In this document: positions 20,601 through 32,489 of the stretch, one piece after another | How the letters are laid out: each line of letters starts with the position of its first letter | Numbering within the stretch: the stretch's first letter is position 1 | DNA from: Notolepis coatsorum | Taxonomy: Eukaryota > Chordata > Actinopteri > Aulopiformes > Paralepididae | Assembly (NCBI GenBank): GCA_963971535.1 | Contig: OZ020593.1 | Span: forward strand, 14,544,904 to 14,608,903 | Direction: 5' to 3' | DNA: 64,000 bases | Translations under genes and position numbers: made by a program | Notes under the pieces: model-generated | Told to the model about the DNA's origin: nothing | The model's input: the letters and a program-made list of their open reading frames with translations, nothing else | Databases searched by the model: none

Positions 20601-22367
20601 AGGGATATATGGCAAAACACAAATTTCAATGGCCTTGTCTAGGCCTAACAAAAATAATGGTTTGGTTCCGGTTGCCGACCGACCCTGCCGATTAGGTGCG
20701 ACCCAATTTATTTTACGAGTTAAAAAAGAAATTGTAAAAAAATGTACAATAAAATTTCATAAAAATCTTAGTCAAACCTTTACAGAGTACATGCATCCGT
20801 GTTGTCGTGAACATTTTAATTAAATAAAGAAATTCCCTATCCATAGTCTCCGTGGGAAGAGATAAAATAAAAAATAAAATAAAATACTCATGGCCTTAAC
20901 TGACAACCAACAGGAACCAAACACTGATGCCCTACATTGACAGTAAAGAAATCCTCTTAATCATCCTCTTCCTCACATGACCCACCTGACTTTATGGAGC
21001 AGCATTCCAACTGACCAGAACTAGGCAGATTCAGTCAGGCTTCAACGAGTCCCCTGTCTGACTCTGCTATAGTCCAAAGTTTACCTTTTTTTTCTTTTCT
21101 AAATTAACCCATGAAGACCTCTAGATGGGACAAAATGAGAGAGAGCGAGAGCTGGAAATGGTAGAGAGACGGGGCCAGGGAAAGGGAGGGAGAGAGGGAG
21201 GGAGAGGGAGGGAGGGAGAGAGGGAGGGAGAGAGAGAGAGAGAGAGAGAGACTAAGGTGGCAGCTTTCTCATAATTGATAAGGCGGCACAGCAGTCTGAG
21301 AGCACCGAGGTCAGATGCCCTCTGCAGCGTACAAGGCTACCGCTGCTAATGAGCATATGCTGTCCTGACTGCTAGCGTTCTCTCCCGCATATTACGGAAT
21401 GCATAACAGATGGAATTGCCCTATTAGATGACATGCGTTCCACCGCACTGCATTTAAATTGGGCTTCTCTGGACTTTAGACTTGCATAAATGAGTCATTC
21501 TAGTTCAGGCTCAGGCTGGTCGAGATGGAAAGAAATTCAAATTGAGATTATTCTTATTTAATAAAATGTTGTATACATTTTTCGCTGATATATAATAGTC
21601 ACAGGATCTTTAGATTCAACTTGTTGTTTTTTTACCGACAGAGTGATAATGAAAAGGAGAGCTGGCGCTTGAAGTGATCTCGTACACGCTCCTTGTTGTG
21701 GCCTTTTCGGAGCACAGACGGCATGGTCTTCTTTACCCATAGGAAGTGGCATTCAGAGAGACACACTGCTCGTAGACGGATGGCTGTGTGTGTGTCTGTG
21801 TGTGTGTGTGCGTGTGTGTGCACGCACTCGCAGTTGTCAAGGTGAAACTCTGCGTGTTGCTGCCAGCCTGCAAATATAACACGTTTCCATCGAGAGCAGA
21901 AGGGGCACACACACAAATATTGCCGGCTAAACGCTCCTGGTGACATTTACAGGAGTAATCTAGCCGCTCCGGGCTCCGCGGGACCAAATAGATTTCATCA
22001 CCTTGACCTTGGGAAGAAAAGGAGGTCATGGCCAATTGAAACAATAATGAATTGCGGGGGGTCTCTGCCGTCGGTCCCGCGGGGTGTTGCGGTCCTCCGA
22101 TTGCCTTGTGTGGCTTGACGACGACCTTGCCCTTTGAGACGTAGCCTCTGTGTATTCTCTGCGTATCGACACGTGGGTGTAACTTTCTCTCTCTTAGGCA
22201 CGTTTTCCCAGTCGGCTGTTTTCCGGACATAAGAAATCCTCTCTTAGTCATCATTATTGATAAAACGAGGGTGTTTCACCACAGATCTATTCCCCCACTT
22301 ATATAGGCGTCTTGAATGAGGAATGAGTTGAGGGGCACAGGCGGTAAACGGAATCTCGTACTGTTAG
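20600..22367. other. No gene; purine tract and apparently unique sequence
   Basis: A GA-rich tract of about 120 bp lies at 21131-21251. From about 21255 to 22300 I find none of the repeat families seen elsewhere. The 173-residue minus-strand frame at 21733-22254 has no domain and includes a (TG)n tract at 21785-21815, so it is not called. A 64-residue frame at 20629-20823 has unusual but unrecognised sequence. Confidence 0.5.
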
Positions 22368-22375
22368 GTCAATAC

Positions 22376-22719
22376 TAGGGATGGGCAAAACTCACAGAAT
22401 TGCTATTCGATAGGTCACTGGGAACTATTTGAATACTAATCTAAATTATATTGTTGTAACATCACCGGCCTCCCTTTCTACATCTTTCTTTTCTGTTCTC
22501 CCCACCGCTATGCTACCTGGCTAGCTAGCGAGCTGTACCCAACATGCCGTTCAGCGGTGTAACAGTTAATGGGGTCCCCTCTCAATACACTACACAGTTT
22601 AGTTGCCTGTAAAAACAAGAGAAAATATATTTTTGGAGACAAAAACAATATTTCCATAAACTATTCAATTTCTTTTCATAATTGAACGATTATTCCAAAA
22701 TCCACGATGCCCATCCCTA
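22376..22719. mobile_element. hAT-type MITE (TATTCGA family)
   Basis: Ends TAGGGATGGGCAAAACTC and CACGATGCCCATCCCTA, flanked by GTCAATAC (22368-22375) and GTCGATAC (22720-22727), an 8-bp duplication with one mismatch. A related element is at 58759-59224 in opposite orientation; both share GTCACTGGGAACTATT-type text. Confidence 0.8.
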
Positions 22720-23175
22720 GTCGATACATGAACACGTTCATCGGTCCCAGATCAGATGCAGTGCTGCGCAGGTTTCACTGCCTCGTCACGTCTGTGTCGT
22801 TCTCCAGGGGAGCCCTGACATCCTCGCCGCCCCCCCCCCCCCCCCCCCCCCCCGGAGGTTCGAGAGCCTTTTAACAAGCGGAGAGAAAATCGGAACGCCT
22901 GGGAGCCGAGCCCGTCTAAAGAAATAATGTGGGGATTCTTCTTCGTCAGAGTAGTAATTACAATAGTCGTCTCGAAGGGAATCGAAATGAAGACGCACCG
23001 GGTCCAATTTGTGTGCGAGAACATTGGAAATCCTGCGTTGTGTCGTATTACAGTTAGTGCTGCCAGTGTGCTTGGTAAGCATTTCTCTCATAGATGAGAT
23101 CTCATTTCAAACCTTTATTTCAGCTCGTAAGGTTACCCTCATTTCCAGCGACGACGAGCTTACATACATACAGGC

Positions 23176-23848
23176 CAGGGTTCGAAATTAACGGGGGCTT
23201 GGGGCATAATGCCCTTGAAAATGGACAAAATGCCCTCGAAACTCAGTTAAGGGGGGCACTTAATGCCCCCGACAGTTTACTAATTATATATATTTATCCG
23301 GTAATGGATCGTCTGTGTAGCGTACGGTTCAGATGACGCGCAAATAAAAAAAATCATTTGGCGGAGCCCGGGGAGCCGGTGTTCTGCACTGGCTGCAGGC
23401 AGCAGCAGCCCGTTGCTAGTCAGTTTGTGTAAAAATGGCACGCACAATATAAATCAATCTTCATTACGACTTTAAAAACATAGCCATTAACATTACATAG
23501 GCCTACACACATCTTGCCATATCGTTAGCAGTTTGTAAACACAACGCACGTTTTAACTATTGTAGCCCGACGCAGCCCGCAAGCTACTACTGTACAGTCA
23601 ATGAAATGTTACCGTAGCTACTAGCTAGCATAGGAGGAAATGGGGGTCGGAGAGGCGGGGTGTTTAAACTTTAAAGACAATGATAGGCGTTTATTCAACA
23701 TCCAAGAAGGCTAACATACAACTGTGTTTTACTAACTCCTGCTTGTTGATGTCCTAACGTGACCGGAGCTGAAGATGCCACACGCTAAAATGTCCGTGGG
23801 GACCCGGCGCCAACCCATAGATAGTTCCAACTCACCGAATTACGCAAT

Positions 23849-23884
<36 letters not shown>

Positions 23885-24714
23885 AAGTTTATTAACAGAT
23901 TGCAGAATGGGTACAGTACAGTACAGCTCAATACATACAATTGTTAAGGGGATGCAGACCAGAGAAAGACTTTCGTCTTGTTTACATCAGGGTCCCCCAT
24001 TTTCAATTCATCATAACATAATGACATACATGACATACAGATAGACAGTACTGCTACATCTATACATTTATGACATATCAGATTTGTAAATACAGTACTG
24101 TTTGTGATACAAAAAGAGTCCAGAAAAAGAGTGTATATACATTTGGCGTAGAAACTGTACATTGGATCCACCACAGTTGCACTCAATATTTAAATAATGT
24201 TAGTCTAAATAAATGTAGACAGAAACATAATAATTTCAAGCAGAAAACGAATCTTTCCATTAAGAACTGACAATCAGGGAATTTAAACATGGTTGACATT
24301 GTTTTTGTGTGTTTATATTAATTAAAGAAAGGAAAGTCTAGTGCTGGCTGAGCATATTGTTTGTTTGCACTAAGTTAATTAATACTTTGACAAATGTAGC
24401 CTATATTTTTCAGTCAGTTCGGTCTTTGTGTGCCAAACATTATTTAAGGCTGTAAACACTGTGAACCTTTTATTTTATTTTTAATAAATGAGAAGCATGT
24501 TTAGATTTGAGTGTAATAAAAATGTACGTATATCGAACTGAAAACCGTGACCCCAAAATCGTGATACGAACCAAACCGTCCATTTTGTGAACCGTCCCAC
24601 CCCTACCGTTTATCATAAAAATTCAGTGCCCCCGAAATACAAAAAAAAGCCCCCGAAAATCAATTAAGGGGGGCAAAAAAAGCCCTTGAAAAAAAATGTT
24701 AATTTCTAACCCTG
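23176..24714. mobile_element. hAT element with CAGGGTTCGAAATTAAC ends, 1.5 kb
   Basis: Perfect-looking inverted ends CAGGGTTCGAAATTAAC and GTTAATTTCTAACCCTG with the exact duplication ATACAGGC (23168-23175 and 24715-24722). Subterminal TGCCCCCGA/AAGGGGGGCA words are repeated at both sides. A reversed LINE 3' end is nested at 23850-24105 and a solo right terminus of the 17342 family at about 24530-24605. The element interrupts the LINE pseudogene at 24715-25640. Confidence 0.9.
23850..24105 (-). mobile_element. LINE 3' end, reversed, (TTGA)n tail
   Basis: Begins (ATTG)n at 23848-23882, then AAAGTTTATTAACAGATTGC, GGTACAGTACAGTACAGCTC, and GGGTCCCCCATTTTCAATTC, followed by TGACATACATGACATACAG repeats. 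This is the complement of the tail at 9075-9225. Confidence 0.75.
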
Positions 24715-24722
24715 ATACAGGC

Positions 24723-25640
24723 ACAATACATAAGAATAAACTATAAAAGAAATCGGCTAAGACGGTTACAAGTCGACACGTGGTCGGAGATCGTACTTTT
24801 ATATGCAGCAAGAGAAGGAAGGGCTTTCAGAGTCATCCAGGTGTTGGAAGTGTCAAAGGAAAAAGCAGTTCTTTCCTAGTTCAGAGCAAACTGGAGGAAC
24901 CCTGAGAAGTCACTTGAACGTGTAGAATAGGTTCCAAGATTCCATTCCAACAGTGTTGTGATGTAAGAGGGAAGTTTACAAATAAGGGCTTTAAAAATAA
25001 ACAAATACCAAAGATAGTTATGCCTTTCAACTAGGGATGGGTACCGAATTCGGTACTTTTGAGGTACCGAACCGAAACCCGTCGGTACTACAGAGTATCG
25101 ATTCAAGTGAGATACATTTATTTTTATTTTTATTTTTTTTAACTTTTTTTTTTATTTTTATTTTTGTTAACTTTTTTATTTTCATGTCAACGTTCACACG
25201 CACAATATCTGCTTACCTAGGATTTGACTTGATTCAACAACAAAGCAGTCGGAGCAATGGCAAGCCGAAAACTGTCGGAATTGTAGTTATTTGAAGTTTG
25301 GATTTTTTTTTACGACTGAGGTAGGTAAATTAAATTTCTTGAGACTAAAGTACCGAAAAAAGGTACCGTTGGGTACCGGTATCGATTCACAGGTACCGGT
25401 ACCGTATCGGTTCAAATGTGAAAGGTACCCATCCCTACTTTCAACCAGAGAAGGCCAGCCAACCTTTTCATAAAGGCCACAGTGATGGATATCATATCTG
25501 TCGCCAGTAATCAATCTGAGGGCAGAATGATGGACGGAGTCCAGTGGTTTGGTTTAAGAGTTGAAGCCGCAGCCTATAAATCACATCACCACAGTCCAAA
25601 ATGTATAAGAAAACGGCTTTAACAATATAATCTTCAACAA
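24723..25640 (-). pseudogene. LINE reverse-transcriptase C-terminus, broken by a hAT insertion
   Basis: On the minus strand, starting near 25640, the text reads as DCGDVIYR, then SFCPQIDYW/SALRFITGDRYDIHHCGLYE-like and KVGWPSLVE. It resumes after the hAT element with LWYLFIFKALICKLPSYITT and LLEWNLGTYSTRSSDF. This is the conserved C-terminal part of fish jockey/Rex/L2-type LINE polymerases. It is split by the hAT element at 25032-25437 and by that at 23176-24714. A second copy is at 60370-60765. Confidence 0.75.
25032..25437. mobile_element. hAT-type MITE (GGTACCG family)
   Basis: Ends TAGGGATGGGTACCGAATTC and AAGGTACCCATCCCTA with the exact duplication CTTTCAAC (25024-25031 and 25438-25445). 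GGTACCG/CGGTACC words recur at both ends. A full copy in opposite orientation is at 40986-41345 and a fragment at 56283-56351. It disrupts a LINE pseudogene, so it is younger. Confidence 0.93.
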
Positions 25641-26094
25641 TATTATCTTGTTCAATAACAAGATCATCTCTAGAACCTTATGGTGGTCATATTTTCTTTT
25701 CCCCTAAGCAACTCCATTTCACATCAAAAGAATATCACGATGGTTTCAAAAGAAAATCCATCCAACTATCTTAAAGAGATCCATCTCATATTATCACGGT
25801 ACCTCTGTGACATACTGTAATGTCCAAAAACCCTGACCAAATGCATTAGTGTGCATTGTCTCATAATATGGTCTTTGATCTCTGTAAGGATAGCTTCAAT
25901 TGATTTGTCCATAAATGTATTCTTGTAATCGCCTATTCAGCAGACTGCAACCACATTGCAAAATGAATGGCGATGTTATCTCTCTACAGCCTGACCTGCT
26001 CTTGTGTGGAGGGTGATTTTCATCCTTTTAAGTAAAATGGATGATGTGCTGCTTGTAGGGCTGGCTATACAGAATATGAAGTTAAATGGTCAAT

Positions 26095-26322
26095 TAATTT
26101 ATATATATTTTATCCAAAGTGCTTTACAACCTATGCCTCACACATTCACTCACACACTCGCACACCGATGGCGGAGGCGACCATGCAAGGTGCCGACCTG
26201 CTCATCGGGAGCAGTTAGGCGTTCGGTGTCGACGCGCTGCCAGGAGGAGCGAGAATCAAACCAGGAACCTTATGATCACCAGATAACCGCTCTACCTCCT
26301 GAGCCACTGTTGTCCACAATAT
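26095..26322 (-). mobile_element. tRNA-derived SINE (family B)
   Basis: On the minus strand: GTGGCTCAGGAGGTAGAGCG (box A), GGTTCCTGGTTTGATTCTCG (box B), then CTCCCGATGAGCAGGTCGGC and ACCTTGCATGGTCGCC and a TGTGTGAGTGAATGTGTGAG motif. The tail has AGCACTTTGGATAAAA. Copies are at 32490-32660, 35885-36060 (+), 36880-37135 (+), 52480-52720 and 61788-61862. Confidence 0.85.
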
Positions 26323-26337
26323 GGCCCGGCTTATTAC

Positions 26338-26693
26338 TAGGGGTGTAACGATGCATCGATTCATCGAAATGCATCGATTCTAATGTGTTCTATTCGATGC
26401 ATCGATTTGAATATGTTAGAATCGATATTAATCAAAATAAAAAAATAAAAGATTTTTTTTTTTTTTTTGTGTATTGTTTTTATTGACCTATAGTCCATTC
26501 ATGCTGAGTGAATCAGTTCCCCCAGCCACATTTGTGTATACATTTTTTTTGGTGAATTAACTGATAGAAAATGTATAGAAAATTAATCTAATCGAATCGT
26601 GGTCAAATGAAGAGATTTCATGATGCATTGAATCGTTGCCTGAAGAATCGTAATCGAATCGAATCGTTGTGAGGTTGAATCGTTACACTCCTA
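26338..26693. mobile_element. hAT-type MITE (ATGCATCGAT family)
   Basis: Ends TAGGGGTGTAACGATGCATC and TGAATCGTTACACTCCTA with the exact duplication CTTATTAC (26330-26337 and 26694-26701). It inserted 8 bp beyond the head of the SINE at 26095-26322. Interior text matches 19553-19855 reversed (TTCATGCTGAGTGAATCAGT and CCCCCAGCCACATTTGTGTA). Confidence 0.93.
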
Positions 26694-26744
26694 CTTATTA
26701 CATATTATAAAACATATAGGCTACCAACTCCGCTGAGAATTGGC

Positions 26745-26875
26745 TCATGTTTTTCACGCCATCGATCGGTTTTCGCAATCGGCGACTAGAAAGCATTATC
26801 GGAATTCCCCAATCTCATATTTATACTGAATATCAGCCGATACCGATCGCTGGCCGATCGATCGGGGCATCCCTA
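26745..26875. mobile_element. hAT-type terminal fragment (GATCGG words)
   Basis: Ends CCGATCGATCGGGGCATCCCTA and contains ATCGGTTTTCGCAATCGGCG. The right terminus is of the TAGGGATGC class, but no matching left end or target duplication is seen, so it is truncated. Another pair of orphan ends lies at about 27086 (TAGGGCTGGGCAATTAATCG) and 27279 (GGTATCGGAACATCTCTA). Confidence 0.5.
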
Positions 26876-27279
26876 GTTAAAGACAGTAGAGGCTGATTAC
26901 TTTTATCTAAACATGGTGATTTAGTGTTCTGTTAATTCATAGTTAAAGACGGTAGAGGGCGAGGCTGAGTGATATATCACATTGTGATTTGAATTGATTT
27001 CAAAACCGACTTATATGGTTTTTCAGTGCAAGGGTTCAATTGTATTACAAGAAAAAGACGGAAAGCATGTCATTCATATCACATAGGGCTGGGCAATTAA
27101 TCGAGTTTCAATTTGAATAAAAATGATGTTTTCCCACGTTCATGAAAACAACATGGTTGAATAAATACCATTACTTTCTAGTTATTACCAAAAAACAGTA
27201 TATATAAAACAGTAGCTGTAAAAAAAAAATTATAAAAAAAAAAATGTTATGAATCGGATGGTATCGGAACATCTCTAGC

Positions 27280-28240
27280 CACAACACAAAGTTTAAATAA
27301 CTTTAAATGATCATTATTTTTTTAGAACATCCATTGCTTTCCAAGAGTAGCATGTCTTTTTTTCCCTCCTACACTAGTCGTTTCCAGTTAATGAAAGACG
27401 AAGTCGCCACAGCCGTTTGTCCCCCTTAAACATTTTCAACCACAACTATTAGCCTCGCCTTTAATGAAGTCATTAAAAAACATGACATGCATCACGTTTC
27501 ATTTACCCGCCTACCATTTCAGCAATCCTTCGCCATTTCACACATCATGCAAAGATATTCATGAGCGCCCCAAAGTCCTCGTGCTGTAATAATAATAATA
27601 ACAGTGGGTGTCGCCGTGGCAGCGGTCACGCTTGTCACGGTAATAGCCGACTAAATGTAAGAAACTCACTGAATGGACTCAAAAGAATGTGTGTAGGCTC
27701 TTCTTTGTGCACGTGAATGTACTCACGAAGGAGTTAGTTTCGACTCTCCCTCTCTCTCTCTGTTTGTGTCCCGGGCCGGTCAGTTTGTGGGCGGGGAGCA
27801 GCAAGAGGGGAGGATGCTGTAAAAAGGCACTTTGTGTTTGTAACCCAGATTGGATTACTTACCCTCGTTTCACCGCGGACAGAGGGGGGAAACAATCACG
27901 GTTTTGTGTTCTACAGTCACATAAGACCATTGAGCCCGACGGACACTGGTGAGAACCAAAACTGGAAGGAGGGAGAAACCGGAGGAGCAGGTTCCTCTAA
28001 AGCCCTCTGTGCCCCCCACCCCCCCCCACCAGGCGCAGATCCCCCGGCAGTGTCGTCTTTCTGCTCGGTTCCACCGCCGATTCACCGCTTTCCTGTTCTC
28101 TCTCTGCGTTCAGCGATTCAGCCAACGCTCCGGTCGGTGTATTTTTTTGTTTGTTTTTGTCGCGACCGGTGGCTCTACGACTCACTCGACGGTGGTGCGG
28201 GGGGGGGGGGTATTACAAAGTCTTACATTCACATTGCTCA
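27280..28240. other. Apparently unique sequence with a GC-rich part; no gene called
   Basis: From about 27360 to 27640 the sequence shows no repeat family seen elsewhere. From 27760 to 28215 it is GC-rich with GTGGGCGGGGAGC (an Sp1-like box) and a C/G run near 28198-28210. The overlapping frames (up to 173 residues at 27834-28355) have no domain and end in the minisatellite. A promoter or first exon is possible but unproven. Confidence 0.4.
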
Positions 28241-28244
28241 ATTG

Positions 28245-28415
28245 AACCCTTTCACTGCCACACTACCATTCACTGTGACAATACAGAAGGTTAACCCTTT
28301 CACTGCCACGCGGCAAAGGGTTAGCCCTTTCACAACCAACACTAGAGAAGGTTAACCTTTCACTACCACACTACAGACCGTTAACCTTCTGTATTGTGGT
28401 AGTGAAAGGGTTAAA
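28245..28415. repeat. TTAACCCTTTCACTGCCACA repeat cluster, both orientations
   Basis: Units in + sense (GGTTAACCCTTTCACTGCCA) are followed by one in - sense (GTGGTAGTGAAAGGGTTAA at 28396-28414). The cluster is therefore bounded by inverted TTAA-type ends, unlike the head-to-tail arrays at 18911 and 61270. Confidence 0.85.
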
Positions 28416-28796
28416 ATGTCTTACATCTCAGTCCCGACTGTCCGGAGATAAAATAATATTACATTTATGAAATGTTTTTGTATTCAAGTCATTGTTTCTC
28501 GCGGGGCTACCGGGAGCTCGGTGCGTCTGTCTGGCGAGAGCTTGTATGGCGTAACTTATAGCTTACTTGAAATGTAATTACGACTTTCTCTCGTTGATCA
28601 GATCTTTTGATTATTTTGTTTTTAAAAGCTTGCCCCTATCCTAATAAAATGTATGAGTTAGTGTATCTTTATATGAAATATAGCAATATTTTTTGCTTTC
28701 TAAAATATTGCTAAACTTTGGAGAACTTTTTGGCCCCTTTGGATAACTAGATTACTGATAACTCTGGATAACTAGCGTGAAATGGTTGGTGTCTAT

Positions 28797-29052
28797 TAGG
28801 GATGCACCGATCCGACTTTCAGTCCCGATACCGATACCTGGGTTTGGGTATCGGCCAATACCGATCCGATACCCATTGTCCAATTTTTTTTACATTATAA
28901 TATATTTTGTTTTTAAGAATTGTAAAGGATCACAAGGGTGTTTTTTATTATATATAAAATAAAATCCGATATATATATATTTTATCGATACCCGATCCAG
29001 CTATTTTACTGATATCGGCGGCTGATAACGATATCGGATCGGTGCATCCCTA
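28797..29052. mobile_element. hAT-type MITE (CCGATACC family), 256 bp
   Basis: Ends TAGGGATGCACCGATCCGA and ATCGGATCGGTGCATCCCTA with the exact duplication GTGTCTAT (28789-28796 and 29053-29060). Subterminal CCGATAC/GTATCGG words. Related in style to the inner element at 46692-47042. Confidence 0.95.
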
Positions 29053-29199
29053 GTGTCTATAGATACACCAGCCATTGTTTCTCTCAACAATAGCTTGAAT
29101 CTCACACCTAGAGAGACAATGTCCCCAAACCCACCCTATCCCCACCCCTCTCTGTCCACAAGAGAGCTGGATTCCCTTCTCCACACCAGTGTCTCCTAA

Positions 29200-31592
29200 G
29201 GCTATGGTTAGACTAGTGTATTCCTGGCGTTTTTTATACGTTTTTGACGACGTTTCATGTCCTATCTACACAGAAATGCGTTTTTTGGCGTTTTTTTGTG
29301 GATACGGCTGAAACGCAAAATTGTGTTTGCGTTTGGAGATACGCAAAAAAAACGAGTCGACAACAGCGTGTAGTCAGCACGGAGCAGTTGTTGCGAAAAC
29401 GCCCATGCGCAGTAGATACCATCTGCGTGCCCTTCCGGTGACAACAGTGTGTGTGTTTGGGACAGAGCTCCGTGTCCCAAATAGCTTCAGCTACCATGTG
29501 TTGTCAAGTTATTGTTATAAGGACCCCAGTCCAAGCTACAACAGTCTGCATTCCCTTAACAATTGTTTGTATTGAGCCGTATTGTATTGTACCCATATGC
29601 AATATGTTAAATAAAGTTTACATCCATTCATTCTGCTAGCATTACCGATTGCATGAGCAGCTGGCTAACGTGAGCTATCAGGATTCAGACCCTGTTAGCT
29701 CAGAGTTCCTCTTTCAACTTAACAAGCATTAAACAAAATGGCCCAGTCATCTATTCACCTTTGTTTAATACACACAGCGTTGTCTCTAATGTTATCTAAC
29801 TACTGATAGCTCGCGATATCATCAGTTTCGTGCTGGCTAAGTAGCGTGAGCTAACGTTAGCTTCTAGCCACAATGCTATATTGTTATAATGGCATACTCC
29901 ATTGACGTTAGCATGCAGCTAACAATGCTACCGATCGTTTTTTAGACTAAACTATCCGCTCTTGGTGGTCACTTGTGTTGATGTTAGTTTTGTTTCATCA
30001 ACAAATGACAGGCAGAACACACAGTGAATGTATCCGTTTTGTTTATTGCACTTTTATTAGGCTTTGCTGAAAAAAGAATTGCTGCATTGAGTGAGCAAGC
30101 AAGATGGTGGCGCGGCATAGGCGCCTGCCTTATTGACATTTTCTTTGCTGGAGCTTCCACCAGGAAGTGTATTGGCACATTCGTTCTGATTGGTTGAAAT
30201 TGCCTTCATGTTTGCCACCTACTGCCACCTACTGCTTTGGCAGTGTACTACATCAGTGTGCTCGGCTGACAAAAACGAAAAAAAAACGAAAGTGTGACTC
30301 AGGCGCACGACGTCGCGGCGATACGCATAAGAAAACAATACGAAGATGATACGAAAGGTGTAACCTCTGCCTAACTGGCCAGGATGAGAGCACTCCTCTC
30401 GGCTAAAGCTGAGGTTACACCTTTCGTATCATCTTCGTATTGTTTTCTTATACGTATCGCCGCGTATCGCCGCGACGTCATGCACCTCGAGTCACACTTT
30501 CGTTTTTTTTCGTTTTTGTCAGCCAAGCACACTGATGTAGTACACTGCCAAAGCAGTAGGTGGCAGTAGGTGGCAAACATGAAGGCAATTTCAACCAATC
30601 AGAACGAATGTGCCAATACACTTCCTGGTGGAAGCTCCAGCAAAAGAAAATGTCAATAAGGCAGGCGCCTATGCCGCGCCACCATCTTGCTTTACTCAAT
30701 GCAGCAATAATTTTTCAGCAAAGCCTAATAAAAGTGCAATAAACAAAACGGATACATTCACTGTGTGTTCTGCCTGTCATTTGTTGATGAAACAAAACTA
30801 ACATCAACACAAGTGACCACCAAGAGCGGATAGTTTAGGCTAAAAAACGATCGGTAGCATTGTAGCATTGTTAGCTGCATGCTAACGTCAATGGAGTATG
30901 CCATTATAACAATATAGCATTGTGGCTAGAAGCTAACGTTAGCTCACGCTACTTAGCCAGCATCAAAACTGATGATATCGCGAGCTATCAGTAGTTAGAT
31001 AACATTAGAGACAACGCTGTGTGTATTAAACAAAGGTGAATAGATGACTGGGCCATTTTGTTTAATGCTTCTTAAGTTGAAAGAGGAACTCTGAGCTAAC
31101 AGGGTCTGAATCCTGATAGCTCACGTTAGCCAGCTGCTCATGCAATCGGTAATGCTAGCAGAATGAATGGATGTAAACTTTATTTAACATATTGCATATG
31201 GGTACAATACAATACGGCTCAATACAAACAATTGTTAAGGGAATGCAGACTGTTGTAGCTTGGACTGGGGTCCTTATAACAATAACTTGACAACACATGG
31301 TAGCTGAAGCTATTTGGGACACGGAGCTCTGTCCCAAACACACACACTGTACACAGGAAGGGCACGCAGATGGTATCTACTGCGCATGGGCGTTTTCGCA
31401 ACAACTGCTCCGTGCTGACTACACGCTGATGTCGAAGCGTTTTTTTTGCGTATCTCCAAACGCAAACACAATTTTGCGTTTCAGCCGTATCCTCAAAAAA
31501 ACGCCAAAAAACGCATTTCTGTGTAGATAGGACATGAAACGTCGTCAAAAACGTATAAAAAAAGCCAGGAATACACTAGTCTAACCATAGCC
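29200..31592. mobile_element. 2.4-kb palindromic foldback element, PIF/Harbinger-like
   Basis: The left arm (29200-30367) is repeated as its reverse complement in the right arm (30411-31592) with few differences, around a unique centre of about 43 bp. The outer ends are GGCTATGGTTAGACTAGTGT and its complement, flanked by TAA on both sides (29197-29199 and 31593-31595), as expected for a 3-bp Harbinger-type target duplication. Each arm carries the LINE-tail text TTAACAATTGTTTGTATTGA. The mirrored small ORFs have no domain, so transposition in trans is inferred. Confidence 0.85.
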
Positions 31593-31739
31593 TAAGCTTA
31601 TTTAATCTACATGAATCTTGTTTGTTTAAGGGTTTCACTATTAAACCTATATTGATCATGAAGTTCCGTCTATGACACAAATTGATGAGTCCGTTCCACC
31701 ACATGCGAAAACTGTGGGAGGAGTTTCTGTCCAAAAAGT

Positions 31740-32115
31740 ATTTGACTATTTACATTTAGTCATTTAGCTGACGCTTGTATCCAGAGCAACTTACAAGTTC
31801 TGTACAACAAGTCAGCAGGAAGGGTACAACTCGGGCCAAATTTCCCTCGGGATGATGAAAGTATTTCTATTCTAACTCTGGCGGCTAAGAGTAGTAAGAT
31901 TGTTCATCGAACTTGGGTTATATATTAGCGTAGTATTTAGTAGAATAGGCAAGGTATATTCCTTAGTAGGAGAGTGCATACTAGTAAACAACAGTATGTT
32001 TTTCTTTCTTTTTTGTTCACTTCATGTATTGGTTGTAGTGTGTTAGTCGATGCCGGAAGATTGGGCAGGTTCCAGCTGTCCTGACTGTGGTGGGAAGTTC
32101 GTTCCACCATTGTGG
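31740..32115 (-). mobile_element. L2-type LINE 3' end, reversed
   Basis: TTTACATTTAGTCATTTAGC, TGACGCTTGTATCCAGAGCA, ACTTACAAGTTCTGTACAAC and AAGTCAGCAGGAAGGGTACA are the complement of the tail at 17090-17330. It continues with a diverged GTGCATACTAGTAAAC stretch. The 31596-31739 gap holds nothing recognised. Confidence 0.6.
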
Positions 32116-32254
32116 AGTGAGGAGCTGACTATTTTGCGCTTTGCTTTTTTTGGTACATTTTAAAAGTTAAATGCATCAATCTGGTGCACTTTGAGAGCAA
32201 AATAAAGAGGCTAGATCTATGATGAACTTTGTGCTCAAAACACAAAATCAACTA

Positions 32255-32455
32255 GACTAGTGCTTCCCAATCCTCTCCTCGAAGCACCCCAGCCGTTCAA
32301 TGAATTTGTTAAATTCCACCACCAGCACACCTGATTCAACTTAACTAGCCCTTTATTAGTTGAATCAAGGTGTGCTGGTGGTGGAATTTAACAAATACAT
32401 GGAACGGCTGGGGTGTCTCGAGGAGAGATTTGGGAACCACTGGACTAGAGCAGAC
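32255..32455. mobile_element. Short foldback MITE, about 195 bp
   Basis: Left arm AGTGCTTCCCAATCCTCTCC through AAATTCCACCACCAGCACAC is mirrored by GTGTGCTGGTGGTGGAATTT through GGGAACCACT. The centre is short (TTAACTAGCCCTTTATTAG). The ACTAGTGCTTCCCA...TGGGAACCACTGGACTAG ends resemble hAT-type MITEs that start CAGTGGTTCCC. The arms span roughly 85 bp each. Confidence 0.8.
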
Positions 32456-32489
32456 GTTTGAGCCATCAAAGAAATGAAGCAAAAGTGGT

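Noticed and set aside
21733-22254. 173-residue minus-strand frame
   Set aside because: No recognisable domain, includes a TG microsatellite, and lacks splice-bounded conservation.
27834-28355. 173-residue frame near a GC-rich region
   Set aside because: It runs into the TTAA minisatellite and has no domain. A promoter is possible but no gene can be called.
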